Part shown: piece by piece, positions 1 to 7,672 of the stretch | How the letters are laid out: the number at the start of each line of letters is the position of its first letter | Numbering within the stretch: the stretch's first letter is position 1 | From: Rickettsiella sp. | Lineage (GTDB): Bacteria; Pseudomonadota; Gammaproteobacteria; Diplorickettsiales; Diplorickettsiaceae | DNA: 16,515 bases | NCBI GenBank assembly: GCA_031119195.1 | Contig: JAVHYG010000007.1 | Coordinates: forward strand, 4,105-20,619 | Direction: 5' to 3' | The notes under the pieces: generated by a model | What the model was told of the DNA's origin: nothing | Databases searched by the model: none | The model's input: the letters and a program-made list of their open reading frames with translations, nothing else | Position numbers and translations under genes: made by a program

Positions 1-92
1 AAGAAATTGAGGGAAGGATTTTACACATTGATCGTAAAAGGCATATTATTTCTCTTTATTTAATTCGATTAGAAGAAAAATCTTCTATTTAA
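1..92 (+). CDS. rpsA: C-terminal end of ribosomal protein S1-like gene (partial)
   Basis: Only the last 29 codons are present, in frame from base 3 to a TAA at 90-92; the start lies outside the window. The residues include EIEGRILHIDRKRHIISL, which fits the last strands of an S1 RNA-binding domain, where G-x-(I/V)-x-x-(I/V)-D-x-x-x-x-x-I-S-L is typical. S1 is the large mRNA-binding protein of the 30S subunit. The identity is supported by position: in many gammaproteobacteria rpsA lies just upstream of lapA-lapB. The tail after the domain is short (about ten residues) compared with E. coli S1. With so few residues another S1-domain protein cannot be excluded. Confidence 0.6.
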   Translation, partial: EIEGRILHIDRKRHIISLYLIRLEEKSSI

Positions 93-118
93 CAGGTTAA
101 TTTATCACACTGTCAAAA

Positions 119-136
119 CCCGTGCTTCGGTGCGGG
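119..136 (+). other. Stem-loop with UUCG tetraloop after the rpsA-like gene
   Basis: The arms CCCGTGC and GTGCGGG pair over seven base pairs (two are G-U) around the loop TTCG, a very stable tetraloop. It starts 26 bases after the stop codon. No T-run follows, so it is not a textbook intrinsic terminator; it may protect the 3' end of the upstream message or act as a processing or weak termination site before lapA. Confidence 0.45.
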
Positions 137-203
137 CGAATAGGCTATTGCTTAATCGGATAGATTAGCTTACATATAAATCAGTGACAATTGTTTTTTT
201 AAG

Positions 204-228
204 GGTAGATTAGTTTTCCTATTCTACC
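204..228 (+). other. Small inverted repeat in the rpsA-lapA spacer
   Basis: GGTAGA (204-209) and TCTACC (223-228) can pair around a 13-base loop. The left arm lies in an AAGGGTAG sequence that recurs at 303-310, where it supplies the lapA ribosome binding site. The stem is short, so its significance is uncertain. Confidence 0.2.
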
Positions 229-316
229 AAGTAGCTGCAAAGCCCAACAATAAATCAAGGATTTGTTTGGTTATCTATTTGAGGAGCAATGCTTTTTGTT
301 TTAAGGGTAGTAGTTT

Positions 317-610
317 ATGCGCATCCTGACTTATTTGTTCCTTTTTTTATTGGTTCTTTTGGCTCTTACTTTTGCTGGTCTTAATGCAGCACCTGTTAGT
401 ATTAATTACTATTTAGGTAAAATTGAGTTACCACTTTCCTTACTTGCAATATTAAGTTTTATTTTAGGTGGCTTATTAGGCTTGTTAATGGCATTTACTA
501 TTTACGTTAAGTTAAAGTATGCCAATCGACGTTTACAACATCGCTTAAAACTTGTAGAGAAAGAGTTAATTAATCTGCGCGCTTTACCACTTAAAGACCA
601 TCCGCATTAA
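317..610 (+). CDS. lapA: Lipopolysaccharide assembly protein A (LapA, DUF1049 family)
   Basis: A 97-residue inner-membrane protein. Two hydrophobic segments are visible at about residues 4-24 and 42-65, followed by a charged helical tail (66-92) rich in K, R, L and E. This matches LapA, a small two-span protein that works with LapB in controlling lipopolysaccharide production by acting with FtsH on LpxC. The length agrees with the usual ~100 residues. The ATG at 317 has an AAGGG ribosome site at 303-307. It precedes lapB by only eight bases, so the two genes are almost certainly co-transcribed. No ihfB gene lies between it and the rpsA-like gene, unlike in E. coli, where ihfB occupies this gap. 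The family call is based on membrane layout plus gene order. Confidence 0.85.
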   Translation: MRILTYLFLFLLVLLALTFAGLNAAPVSINYYLGKIELPLSLLAILSFILGGLLGLLMAFTIYVKLKYANRRLQHRLKLVEKELINLRALPLKDHPH

Positions 611-618
611 ATTCCTTT

Positions 619-1800
619 ATGCTCGAGTTACTTTTTTTATTGCTTCCTTTTGCTGCTGCTTCGGGATGGTATGCCGCTTATTACCATATCAATTATTCAT
701 CGCCAGATAAACGCAATGATTTTAACCGTGAGTATTTACTTGGTTTAAATTATTTACTTAATGAGCAAGCAGATAAAGCCGTAGATACCTTTATTAAAAT
801 CTTAGAAGTTGATACTGAAACAGTCGAAACACATTTAGCCCTAGGTGTTTTATTTCGACGACGAGGGGAAATTGATCGTGCTATCCGATTACACCAAAAT
901 TTAATTGCTAGACCTCAATTACCTAAACCACAAAAAATACAAGCATTGTTAGCCTTAGGTCAAGATTATTATTATGGTGGCTTACTCGATAGGGCAGAGC
1001 GTTTATTTTTTGAAATAGCCAACAATGAAGAAAATGAGTACTCCAAAGTTGCATTACGTTATTTATTGGAAATTTACCAACAACAAAAACGCTGGGGAAT
1101 TGCCATAGAACAAGCGAAGAAAATTTCTAAATGGGAACCCCTCATCTTTAAAAATATTGCCCACTATTATTGTGAACTTGCGCTTAGTCAATTAAAAGCA
1201 AACATAGTAACTAAAGAAATAATTGAGCTTTTAGATAAGGCCTTAAAATACGATCCGCGTTGCGTGCGTGCCAACCTACTTAAAGGAGAATTAGCAATTA
1301 AAGCGGGAAAATGGGAACAAGCTATACAAAACTATCAGGCAATCAAGAAACAAGATCCTGATTACATCGCTGAAACCTTAGAACCCTTAAGTCAGTGCTA
1401 TTTGCAACGCGAATCAGGACAAACCGAACTACTGAATTATTTGTATGCCACCTTATCTGAATATTCAAAAATTTCTATTTGTCTCGCTATCGTAAAATTG
1501 ATTCAGGAAAATGATAGGGAAAAAGCATTAAATTTTCTTACTCAGCAATTACAAGCGAGTCCATCATTATACGGCTTGTATCATTTGGTTGATCTGCATT
1601 GTCGCGAATCACATTTCTCACATACTAATAACGATAATGAAGGAGAAAATAATCTAGCCATCTTAAAAACATTGATTGCAAAGCTTATGAAAAATAAGCC
1701 AGTTTATCGATGTTCACGCTGCGGTTTTAATAGCAAAATTCTAGATTGGTTTTGTCCAGCTTGTCGTAATTGGAGTACGATCAAACCAGATAGGCTATAA
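619..1800 (+). CDS. lapB: Lipopolysaccharide assembly protein B (LapB/YciM), TPR protein with rubredoxin-type zinc knuckle
   Basis: A 393-residue protein close to the usual ~390 of LapB. Residues 1-20 form a single N-terminal membrane anchor. From about 35 to 340 the sequence is a run of helical TPR repeats, for example the LGLNYLLNEQADKAVDTF segment near residue 42. The C-terminus carries two CxxC pairs (Cys365, Cys368, Cys379, Cys382), the rubredoxin-like metal site that packs against the TPRs and is essential in E. coli LapB. LapB is an essential inner-membrane scaffold that directs FtsH-dependent turnover of LpxC, balancing lipopolysaccharide against phospholipid. The start eight bases after lapA has no good Shine-Dalgarno sequence, which suggests translational coupling to lapA. 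The pyrF gene that often follows in enterobacteria is absent. Confidence 0.93.
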   Translation: MLELLFLLLPFAAASGWYAAYYHINYSSPDKRNDFNREYLLGLNYLLNEQADKAVDTFIKILEVDTETVETHLALGVLFRRRGEIDRAIRLHQNLIARPQLPKPQKIQALLALGQDYYYGGLLDRAERLFFEIANNEENEYSKVALRYLLEIYQQQKRWGIAIEQAKKISKWEPLIFKNIAHYYCELALSQLKANIVTKEIIELLDKALKYDPRCVRANLLKGELAIKAGKWEQAIQNYQAIKKQDPDYIAETLEPLSQCYLQRESGQTELLNYLYATLSEYSKISICLAIVKLIQENDREKALNFLTQQLQASPSLYGLYHLVDLHCRESHFSHTNNDNEGENNLAILKTLIAKLMKNKPVYRCSRCGFNSKILDWFCPACRNWSTIKPDRL

Positions 1801-1805
1801 TAAAC

Positions 1806-1936
1806 CCTCTAAGCTGCGTAATAGAGTTGATTTTATCATTAAACGATACTCTACGGTCCTCATTTACGCATGTAAACTCCGGTCTTCGATTATCGTTTAC
1901 CTTGAACTCAAACCTATTACTTGCTTATGAAAGAGG
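1806..1936. repeat. Imperfect ~130-bp palindromic element (MITE- or REP-like)
   Basis: The left side begins CCTCTAAGC and the right side ends GCTT..AGAGG. The left arm TAAGCTGCGTAATAG (1810-1824) is matched in inverse by CTATTACTTGCTTA (1914-1927), and AAACGATA (1841-1848) by TATCGTTT (1891-1898). The centre holds a nested hairpin, TTTAC-GCAT-GTAAA (1863-1876). The central sequence GGTCCTCATTTAC..GTAAACTCCGG resembles, in reverse orientation, the core of the palindrome at 16145-16276. It lies directly after the lapB stop codon, so it could also act as a transcript-end structure. A non-autonomous mobile element or extragenic palindrome family fits best. Confidence 0.6.
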
Positions 1937-2207
1937 AAGAGGTCTAATGATTACTATTGAAAATTAATAAACAACTCTTGTTGCAAACATTTAAACCATT
2001 TATTTTTTTAAAATAATTTTTTCGAAATTTCCAAATAAAAACTTAGAAGGTTCAGCCTCTTTTTAGTAATATTTTACTTTAAATACGACTTTAAGAAAGT
2101 TAATGTTGCGCTTATTTGTAGTAATCTATTGCTATCTAGAATAACACTTTTTTATAAATATTGATCGTAATGGATATAATTCTATATTTTTTATTAAAAA
2201 TATTTTT

Positions 2208-2237
2208 TTGTAATAGGCTTAATGAAAATAGTATAAT
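2208..2237 (+). promoter_or_regulatory. Possible sigma-70 promoter upstream of the PAS/HPt gene
   Basis: A TTGTAA (-35-like, 2208-2213) is followed after 18 bases by a perfect TATAAT (2232-2237), about 106 bases before the ATG at 2344. In DNA this AT-rich, TATAAT occurs by chance (another is at 2175-2180), so this is only a candidate. Confidence 0.3.
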
Positions 2238-2343
2238 AATTTACTAGCTTTTTAATTTGAAATTAAAAACAGTAAAAATTAACGATAAATAACTTCGTAA
2301 AAGCAAACAGTGGTTGTAAATAGGGATAATAAAAGGTGTTACT

Positions 2344-3561
2344 ATGGATAAAACGCAATTGTTCTCCAGTATAGAACAGGTATTCGAACTAATTCCTGGA
2401 AATGCCTATATAAAGGATGTAAAGGGACATTATCTTGTATGTAATACTCAGCAACTTAAACTGCTTGGAGTTACTTCCATTGAGGCACTTAGAGGTAAAA
2501 CAGACAAAGATTTATATCCTAAGCATATTGCTGAAAACTTTATTAAAATGGACGAAGAAATTATCGCAACCCATCAGGAACAAACCCTACAGGAAATTGG
2601 CATAGGTACCGATGGTAACGAAAAAATTTTTTCTATTAAAAAAAGAATTTTTTATAATGAGAATAGGGCAGTAGTAGGTATTATTGGCATTGGTATAGAT
2701 ATCACTGAAATGAAAAAAGCTGAAGATAAAGTCTTTGAGTTAGATACAATTATTTCTCAATTCCCTGGCCAACGCACACCTTTAACAGGCATTCTCGGCT
2801 GTGCGCATCTTATTCAAGCACAAGCTAGCAATGCAGAAAAAGTAACTGAATATGCCATTGATTTAGTTGCTTCTGGCAATGCTTTAATTGCGTCCCTCAT
2901 GAAAAATAAAGTACGGCAAATAGTTGTCAAACTAAGTATAAGCGATTCAGGCGTTGGGATTCCACTTGAAAAACGACATGAAGTCTATACACGTTTCAAA
3001 CGTTTAGTGCCTTCTTATCAAGGTAATTATTCTGGAACGGGCTTAGGTTTATCAGTCGTTAAGCAATTTATTGACGATTTAGGAGCAGAAATTTATTTAA
3101 GTTCAAATCAATCGGGTTCAATATTTACCTGTTTAATTCCTTTTCAAGCACCTTTACTAACAAATGAAGTGGATGATGAAGATCAGCAACAGCCTCAAGT
3201 TTTTGTTCCTAAACTTGAATGTTTTCAAAATATCCCTATTTTGGATATGGCCCGTGCGTTCGAATTAATGGGTAATCAAGACTTAGTTCAAGAAGGGTTG
3301 ACTTTACTCGTCAATGGCCTGAATGAAGAATTAAAACAACTAAAACAGCATCATAGAAAAAACGATTGGACCGCTATTAGAGCCCTTGTACACAAATGGA
3401 AGGGTGGGGCAAGTTATTGTGGTACACGTCGTTTAGAACAAGCATGCCTGCAGTTAGAAACTTATTTAGAACAGAATTGTTGTGAAGAAGCAGAAGGTTT
3501 TTATGCGCAGTTAATTCAAGTGGCAGAAATGACAAAACATATGGTAAGAAAATACACTTAA
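2344..3561 (+). CDS. Degenerate PAS / histidine kinase / HPt signalling protein (ArcB-like remnant)
   Basis: A 405-residue protein with pieces of a hybrid sensor kinase. Residues ~10-125 form a PAS domain (YIKDVKGHYLVCN, then GIIGIGIDITEMKKAE leading out). Residues ~138-185 match the dimerisation helices, but the H-box reads FPGQRTPLTGI where SHELRTPL is expected, so Pro141 replaces the phosphoacceptor His. About 100 residues normally carrying the second helix end and the N-box are missing after residue ~186; the ATPase then resumes with DSGVGIP (201-207), YTRFKRL and GTGLGL (231-236). There is no receiver domain. Residues ~295-400 are an HPt domain with an intact His350 in VHKWKGGASYCG. AAGG at 2333-2336 supports the ATG. 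The reading frame is open, so it may survive as a PAS-HPt phosphotransfer or binding protein rather than a kinase. It converges on msrBA with a 17-base gap. Confidence 0.8.
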   Translation: MDKTQLFSSIEQVFELIPGNAYIKDVKGHYLVCNTQQLKLLGVTSIEALRGKTDKDLYPKHIAENFIKMDEEIIATHQEQTLQEIGIGTDGNEKIFSIKKRIFYNENRAVVGIIGIGIDITEMKKAEDKVFELDTIISQFPGQRTPLTGILGCAHLIQAQASNAEKVTEYAIDLVASGNALIASLMKNKVRQIVVKLSISDSGVGIPLEKRHEVYTRFKRLVPSYQGNYSGTGLGLSVVKQFIDDLGAEIYLSSNQSGSIFTCLIPFQAPLLTNEVDDEDQQQPQVFVPKLECFQNIPILDMARAFELMGNQDLVQEGLTLLVNGLNEELKQLKQHHRKNDWTAIRALVHKWKGGASYCGTRRLEQACLQLETYLEQNCCEEAEGFYAQLIQVAEMTKHMVRKYT

Positions 3562-3580
3562 TATTAAGAAAACTTTTTTT
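3557..3580 (+). terminator. Weak AT-rich terminator candidate for the PAS/HPt gene
   Basis: The perfect palindrome CTTAATATTAAG (3557-3568), overlapping the stop codon, is followed by AAAAC and seven T residues (3574-3580). The stem contains almost only A-T pairs, so it would be a weak terminator. The adjoining A and T runs sit at the 3' end of the convergent msrBA gene. Confidence 0.3.
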
Positions 3581-4457
3581 AAAATTTTTTTATACGCTGA
3601 TGGCAATAAGGTTTTTTGCCAGTTCTTTCATAATAATTTTGATGCTCCGGTTCTGCTTTCCAGAAAGATGTGGCCGGAGTAACCTTTGTAACAATTTGAT
3701 AACCCTTATTCTTTAAAGTTTGGATCAGTTTTAAAGCAATTTCTTTTTGATAGGGTGTAGTATAAAAAATTTCAGAGCGGTATTGCTCACCGATATCAGG
3801 TCCTTGTTTATTTAATTGTTCTGGATCATGAATTTCAAAGAAATATTTAGCTAATGTTTCATAGCTCACTTGCAAAGAATCAAATGTGATTTGAACTGCT
3901 TCAGCATGACCAGTAAGGTGATCGGATACATCCTGATACGTGGGATTACGCATAGTGCCCCCGACATACCCAGAAATTACTGAAATTACGCCTGGTATTT
4001 GTTTCATTAAATAGTCGACACCCCAAAAACATCCACCAGCAAAAATAGCTGTTTCAAGGTGTTCAGTTTTTTTTGTTAAATTTTTGTCTTGTTTTTCCAA
4101 TGTATTTTTAGGAATAAATTCTAAAGAGATTGAATTGACACAATGTCTTACATTTTTAGGCGTAAAACCTTCGTTAAAAAATACATGACCCAGATGTGCG
4201 CCGCATTTAGCACAAATAATTTCTGTACGAGTACCGTCGGCGTCAGGCAAGCGTTTGACCGCATTAGGTATTTCATCTTCAAAACTAGGCCAGCCACAGC
4301 CTGAATCAAATTTATCGCACGAACGGTATAGTAAAGCACCACATTGCTTACATAAATATTCACCCTCTTCATTAAAATGATAATATTTTCCAGAAAAAGG
4401 ACGTTCGGTTCCCTTTAATAAAATAACCTCTTTTTCTTCAGTTGAAAGTTTTTTCAT
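3579..4457 (-). CDS. msrBA: Bifunctional peptide methionine sulfoxide reductase MsrB-MsrA
   Basis: A 292-residue fusion repairing oxidised methionine. Residues ~3-117 are MsrB, which reduces the R-sulfoxide: zinc cysteines Cys36/Cys39 (CKQC) and Cys82/Cys85 (CAKC), the GCGWPSF segment with Cys54, and the catalytic Cys106 in RHCVNS. After a linker of about 18 residues, ~135-290 is MsrA, which reduces the S-sulfoxide: GGCFWG with catalytic Cys143, and EPEHQNYY near the C-terminus. Cys285 may act as a resolving residue. All key residues are present, so both activities are expected, recycled by thioredoxin. The order B then A is the reverse of the PilB-type A-B fusion. No signal peptide is seen, so it is cytoplasmic. 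It is a single gene with its own upstream region (4458-4698) and is plausibly important for surviving host oxidative stress. Confidence 0.95.
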   Translation of the reverse strand: MKKLSTEEKEVILLKGTERPFSGKYYHFNEEGEYLCKQCGALLYRSCDKFDSGCGWPSFEDEIPNAVKRLPDADGTRTEIICAKCGAHLGHVFFNEGFTPKNVRHCVNSISLEFIPKNTLEKQDKNLTKKTEHLETAIFAGGCFWGVDYLMKQIPGVISVISGYVGGTMRNPTYQDVSDHLTGHAEAVQITFDSLQVSYETLAKYFFEIHDPEQLNKQGPDIGEQYRSEIFYTTPYQKEIALKLIQTLKNKGYQIVTKVTPATSFWKAEPEHQNYYERTGKKPYCHQRIKKF

Positions 4458-4693
4458 AATAATAATGTATAACAGACTAATTCATAGGTAAAATTGTAAC
4501 ACAACAAGTATAAAAAACTGGTTCATGAAATTCAATTAGATCTTCTCTATCTTCAAACAAAGTTAAAATTAATTTCTGCTAAAACACGCACAAACTATAT
4601 ATTAATTAGTTTTTTAAATAAAAAAAAAGCCGTAAAGGGATATTAAATAATTAATGTTTAATTTATACTTTAATAAGTTGCTTTAAGAATAAC

Positions 4694-4698
4694 AAGGG
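4694..4698 (+). promoter_or_regulatory. Ribosome binding site that decides the start of the 978-aa gene
   Basis: AAGGG at 4694-4698 directly abuts an ATG at 4699 but lies six bases before a second in-frame ATG at 4705. Ribosome spacing favours 4705 as the true start. Confidence 0.6.
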
Positions 4699-4704
4699 AT
4701 GTCT

Positions 4705-7641
4705 ATGATAATTGAGACTATCACTGCCTTTGTCGCGATTAAAATCACCTGGGAAACTCTTGAAATTTTGCATTTATTACATGTTGGTCATTCAGCGGGA
4801 ATGACTGGCTATGATAAGGGAAGTTGTTTTATAAAAAGCGTGCAGCAGCGTTTGCAGAACATACAGGACGCCAAAAGTCCAGCTCAAAAATTAGAACGAG
4901 AAGCCCAAACACTTTATAATTATCAAGCTCCTGACACTATGACGCTTAAGCAGATTCGAACAGAAGCGCAAGACTATCTCACACTCTTAAAAGGTAATAT
5001 TGAAAACTTAAGGAAGGCTCAAAAAAATTTTGAAAAAATTCATAGCAGCTTAACCGAACTCCTTACTGCACTATCCTCTAATAATGATGAGACGTTTAGA
5101 TTTTATTTGATAAAACTTGAAAGCAACCTTATTAGTTTTAAAATAGAAGTTAACAACTTTTTAACGTCCCTGACTTCTCCCCCTAGACAATCGTTATATA
5201 TTGCTGATTCAAAAGATGGAAAAATTATCGAAAAATATAATATATATGTGCAATCCATTAAAGAATCTATTCTATTATTGCAAAAAACTGAAAAACTGAT
5301 TGCTGAGAAGTTTAAAAAATCCAGTGAAAACATTGATGCTTGGTTAATTGAAGAAGGTTTGCATTTTTCTGACATTTGTCCAGAAACCTTACCGCAACAA
5401 ATTGATAAGTGTTTGAAGAAGCCCCAGCAGATAATGGAAAAAGTGAGTCAGTTTATCCCTAAAGATAAAAAGCTTGCAATTGCCTGCGCTAGTATCATTG
5501 AAATTTTCAGTAAGCTTCATGAAATTCCAAAAAATGCCCAAAGCATTGAAGATCATCCGGCTTGGCAACCGCTACTTAAGCCAGAGGAACAAATAGAAGT
5601 TGGACAGCGAATTTTTTTACATGCGATGAATGCTGATGAAAACTCCGAGCAAAAAAAACTATGGTTTGCCCAAATTTTCTTGCGTAAACCTATTCCGCAT
5701 TATGAAGTCGAACAAGAAGAAATCGAGAAACTTGCTTATGAGATGGCTCAAATTTTACGAAATTGGCAAATCGAAAAATGCGGCCAACTCATTCAGTTTC
5801 TCAGTACTCTCAAAGAAGGTGTTGGTCTGCCACAGAATGACCCTGACAGGCTACTGGAGTGGATAAAAAATGATAGAAGAAAACATAATTCAGTTACGTT
5901 ATTTAAAGAAATTTTAGTAACACCCTGTTGTTTGAGCGAGTGCAGTTTAGAATCGGCACTTATGAAATTAAAAAGGTTATCAATTTCTGAAAGTTCAATG
6001 ACTCTCCTTCAAAAACATTGGGGTAGTAATTGGGGTAGTATTTGGAAAAAAAATGATCGTTTGATTCAGTTACCGAAATCATTTGAAACCAAAATTTTAC
6101 CTGAGTCTCGTGCCAAAAAGGATGAATCTGGACACACGTCCTACATTGTCTCTAGTGCAATGCATGAATTGGCAATCGCGTTGATAAAGGAACTGCGACG
6201 ATTAGAAATCCAATTGTTTCATAACAAATACTTTGAGGAAATGAGTGTTCATGAACAAAAACAAAAACAAGCCGCCGAACAACATAATAAGCAAGCGCAT
6301 GAACAGAGTGTGATGCGTGTAAAAAAAGCCCAATTACATACCAATGTTATTACTTCCAAAGTCAGCAATTTATATCCCTATGTAGATAAAGGTAAAACGA
6401 TTAATCAAGAGGAAAAAAAACAGCAAGTAGCCACGGTTGACGATTTGATACAACTGATATATCTAGGGCTTGATCCAAATGGGTCTTGCAAATGGAAACA
6501 CAATTCTGCAAATGATTCCATAGTGAATAAACTCGCTTATTATTTTATGCCGCGTGAATTTAAGTCGAAAGCAGCGCAGCGGTCACCAACTCAGGATCAA
6601 CAAAAAAAGGATTCCCGAATTAGCGCTTGGATTTACGCATGTACAGAATGTCAAATTAATGTAATACCTACATTCGCTTACTTATTTTCTACCTTAAATC
6701 GCCCTTTAGCTACAATCAACACACCCGAACTATTGGATGTGAGTTTGAGTATTCAAAACATGCTCTCTGTAAAAGCTATTTTGGAAAATCCGAATAAAAA
6801 AATAACCATTACCCATTGTAAAGCATTGAGTGGTGTGTCACCAGAAAAGGTGGCAGAAACAGAAAAAGTAGTTCAAGAGTTGCAAGATTATTATCTATCG
6901 GCTTTAGTTAGAGTGAAGCCTGAGTATCTAGCAAAATTACCGTTTAAGAAACAAGTTGAATGCGTCGTTAAAAATTTTTTTAAATTTGGAACGGAAACTG
7001 GCGAAGAACGACTGGAGAGTGTGCAAATATTTCTGGGTAATTTATGTACGATATTAAGCGAAGAAAATAATGTAGCGATTAACAATGCGATCACCGAACT
7101 TAAAAAAAGTTATGATGCCAGACTTTTGATAGCGAAAGCTAAACATAAAGCCCATCGAAGTAAACTATATACTATCATGAAAGAAACAATGGATACTATT
7201 GTTGTCGCGATTATTGAACAGTTGCAACATATGGGAGATTTTGAACTTAAGCAACAAAATGATCCTGATGAAGAAGGAAGTACTAAACCTATTATCGCAG
7301 AAGGAGTGCTATTAAAGATAACTGAGGCACAAGCACGCGAAAAAGCCGCACTTGACGCAATTGAAATAGAACGTAGAGAGAAAGAAGCCGCACTAAACGC
7401 GATTGAACTAGAACGTAAAGAAAAAGAGGTCGCGCAAGAAACGATTGAAAAAGAACGTAAAGAGAAAGAGGCCGCCCAAGCCGAAATAGAGCGCCTCAAA
7501 TTATTATTAGCTACAAGCAAAATACAGACGTCACCTCCCAGCACCTTAGCCGGATCCCGGGTGACATTATTTAAAATCGCAGATGAACCCTCTACATCGA
7601 CTACAGGGCCTGATTTACCAGAGTATAATTATGCTCCCTAA
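4705..7641 (+). CDS. Large hypothetical protein with C-terminal coiled-coil repeats (effector-like)
   Basis: A 978-residue protein (980 if ATG 4699 is used) that I do not recognise. The first ~27 residues are fairly hydrophobic (ITAFVAIKITWETLEILHLL) but do not form a normal cleavable signal. Most of the chain looks helical and charged, with a Gln/His/Lys-rich helical stretch near 513-545. Residues ~878-932 are four 13-14-residue repeats of the type REKEAALxAIExER (first unit one residue short), a coiled coil. A conserved tail follows (LLLATSKIQTSP..LAGSRVTLF), then about 22 Ser/Thr/Pro-rich residues. The same repeats and tail end the next gene. A gap of 31 bases to that gene suggests an operon. 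Large helical proteins with a modular tail in an AT-rich intracellular-type genome resemble type IV secretion effectors, but no motif proves this. The long gene has no frame disruption. Confidence 0.8.
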   Translation: MIIETITAFVAIKITWETLEILHLLHVGHSAGMTGYDKGSCFIKSVQQRLQNIQDAKSPAQKLEREAQTLYNYQAPDTMTLKQIRTEAQDYLTLLKGNIENLRKAQKNFEKIHSSLTELLTALSSNNDETFRFYLIKLESNLISFKIEVNNFLTSLTSPPRQSLYIADSKDGKIIEKYNIYVQSIKESILLLQKTEKLIAEKFKKSSENIDAWLIEEGLHFSDICPETLPQQIDKCLKKPQQIMEKVSQFIPKDKKLAIACASIIEIFSKLHEIPKNAQSIEDHPAWQPLLKPEEQIEVGQRIFLHAMNADENSEQKKLWFAQIFLRKPIPHYEVEQEEIEKLAYEMAQILRNWQIEKCGQLIQFLSTLKEGVGLPQNDPDRLLEWIKNDRRKHNSVTLFKEILVTPCCLSECSLESALMKLKRLSISESSMTLLQKHWGSNWGSIWKKNDRLIQLPKSFETKILPESRAKKDESGHTSYIVSSAMHELAIALIKELRRLEIQLFHNKYFEEMSVHEQKQKQAAEQHNKQAHEQSVMRVKKAQLHTNVITSKVSNLYPYVDKGKTINQEEKKQQVATVDDLIQLIYLGLDPNGSCKWKHNSANDSIVNKLAYYFMPREFKSKAAQRSPTQDQQKKDSRISAWIYACTECQINVIPTFAYLFSTLNRPLATINTPELLDVSLSIQNMLSVKAILENPNKKITITHCKALSGVSPEKVAETEKVVQELQDYYLSALVRVKPEYLAKLPFKKQVECVVKNFFKFGTETGEERLESVQIFLGNLCTILSEENNVAINNAITELKKSYDARLLIAKAKHKAHRSKLYTIMKETMDTIVVAIIEQLQHMGDFELKQQNDPDEEGSTKPIIAEGVLLKITEAQAREKAALDAIEIERREKEAALNAIELERKEKEVAQETIEKERKEKEAAQAEIERLKLLLATSKIQTSPPSTLAGSRVTLFKIADEPSTSTTGPDLPEYNYAP
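7336..7572 (+). repeat. Coiled-coil repeat array and shared tail, copy 1
   Basis: Units of 39-42 bp: 7336-7374 (13 codons), 7375-7416, 7417-7458 and 7459-7500, then the shared tail 7501-7572. The tail matches 9905-9979 in the next gene with, by my count, five substitutions and one inserted codon. The surrounding genes are not alike, so this segment was copied or exchanged between them. Confidence 0.85.
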
Positions 7642-7660
7642 CACAGATATTTCACTTGTT

Positions 7661-7664
7661 GAGG
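7661..7664 (+). promoter_or_regulatory. Ribosome binding site that decides the start of the 794-aa gene
   Basis: GAGG at 7661-7664 lies eight bases before ATG 7673. The upstream in-frame ATGs at 7583 and 7631 have no such site and would overlap the preceding gene. Confidence 0.55.
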
Positions 7665-7672
7665 TTATTAGC

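Larger units (their letters stand above)
1801..2343. other. 543-bp intergenic region: palindromic element, then AT-rich promoter region
   Basis: No credible coding sequence is seen. The first ~130 bases hold an imperfect palindrome (listed separately). The rest, 1940-2343, is very AT-rich with many A and T runs and holds a possible promoter for the sensor-like gene at 2344. No tRNA or riboswitch was recognised. Confidence 0.6.

Noticed and set aside
7110..7544. A 144-codon open frame on the minus strand opposite the coiled-coil repeats
   Set aside because: It is the shadow of the repetitive 42-bp units; its Ser/Ala/Phe-rich product has no domain and the plus-strand frame is clearly coding.
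7583..7672. A longer N-terminus for the 794-aa protein from ATG 7583 or ATG 7631
   Set aside because: These starts overlap the preceding gene and have no ribosome site, while ATG 7673 has GAGG at good spacing.
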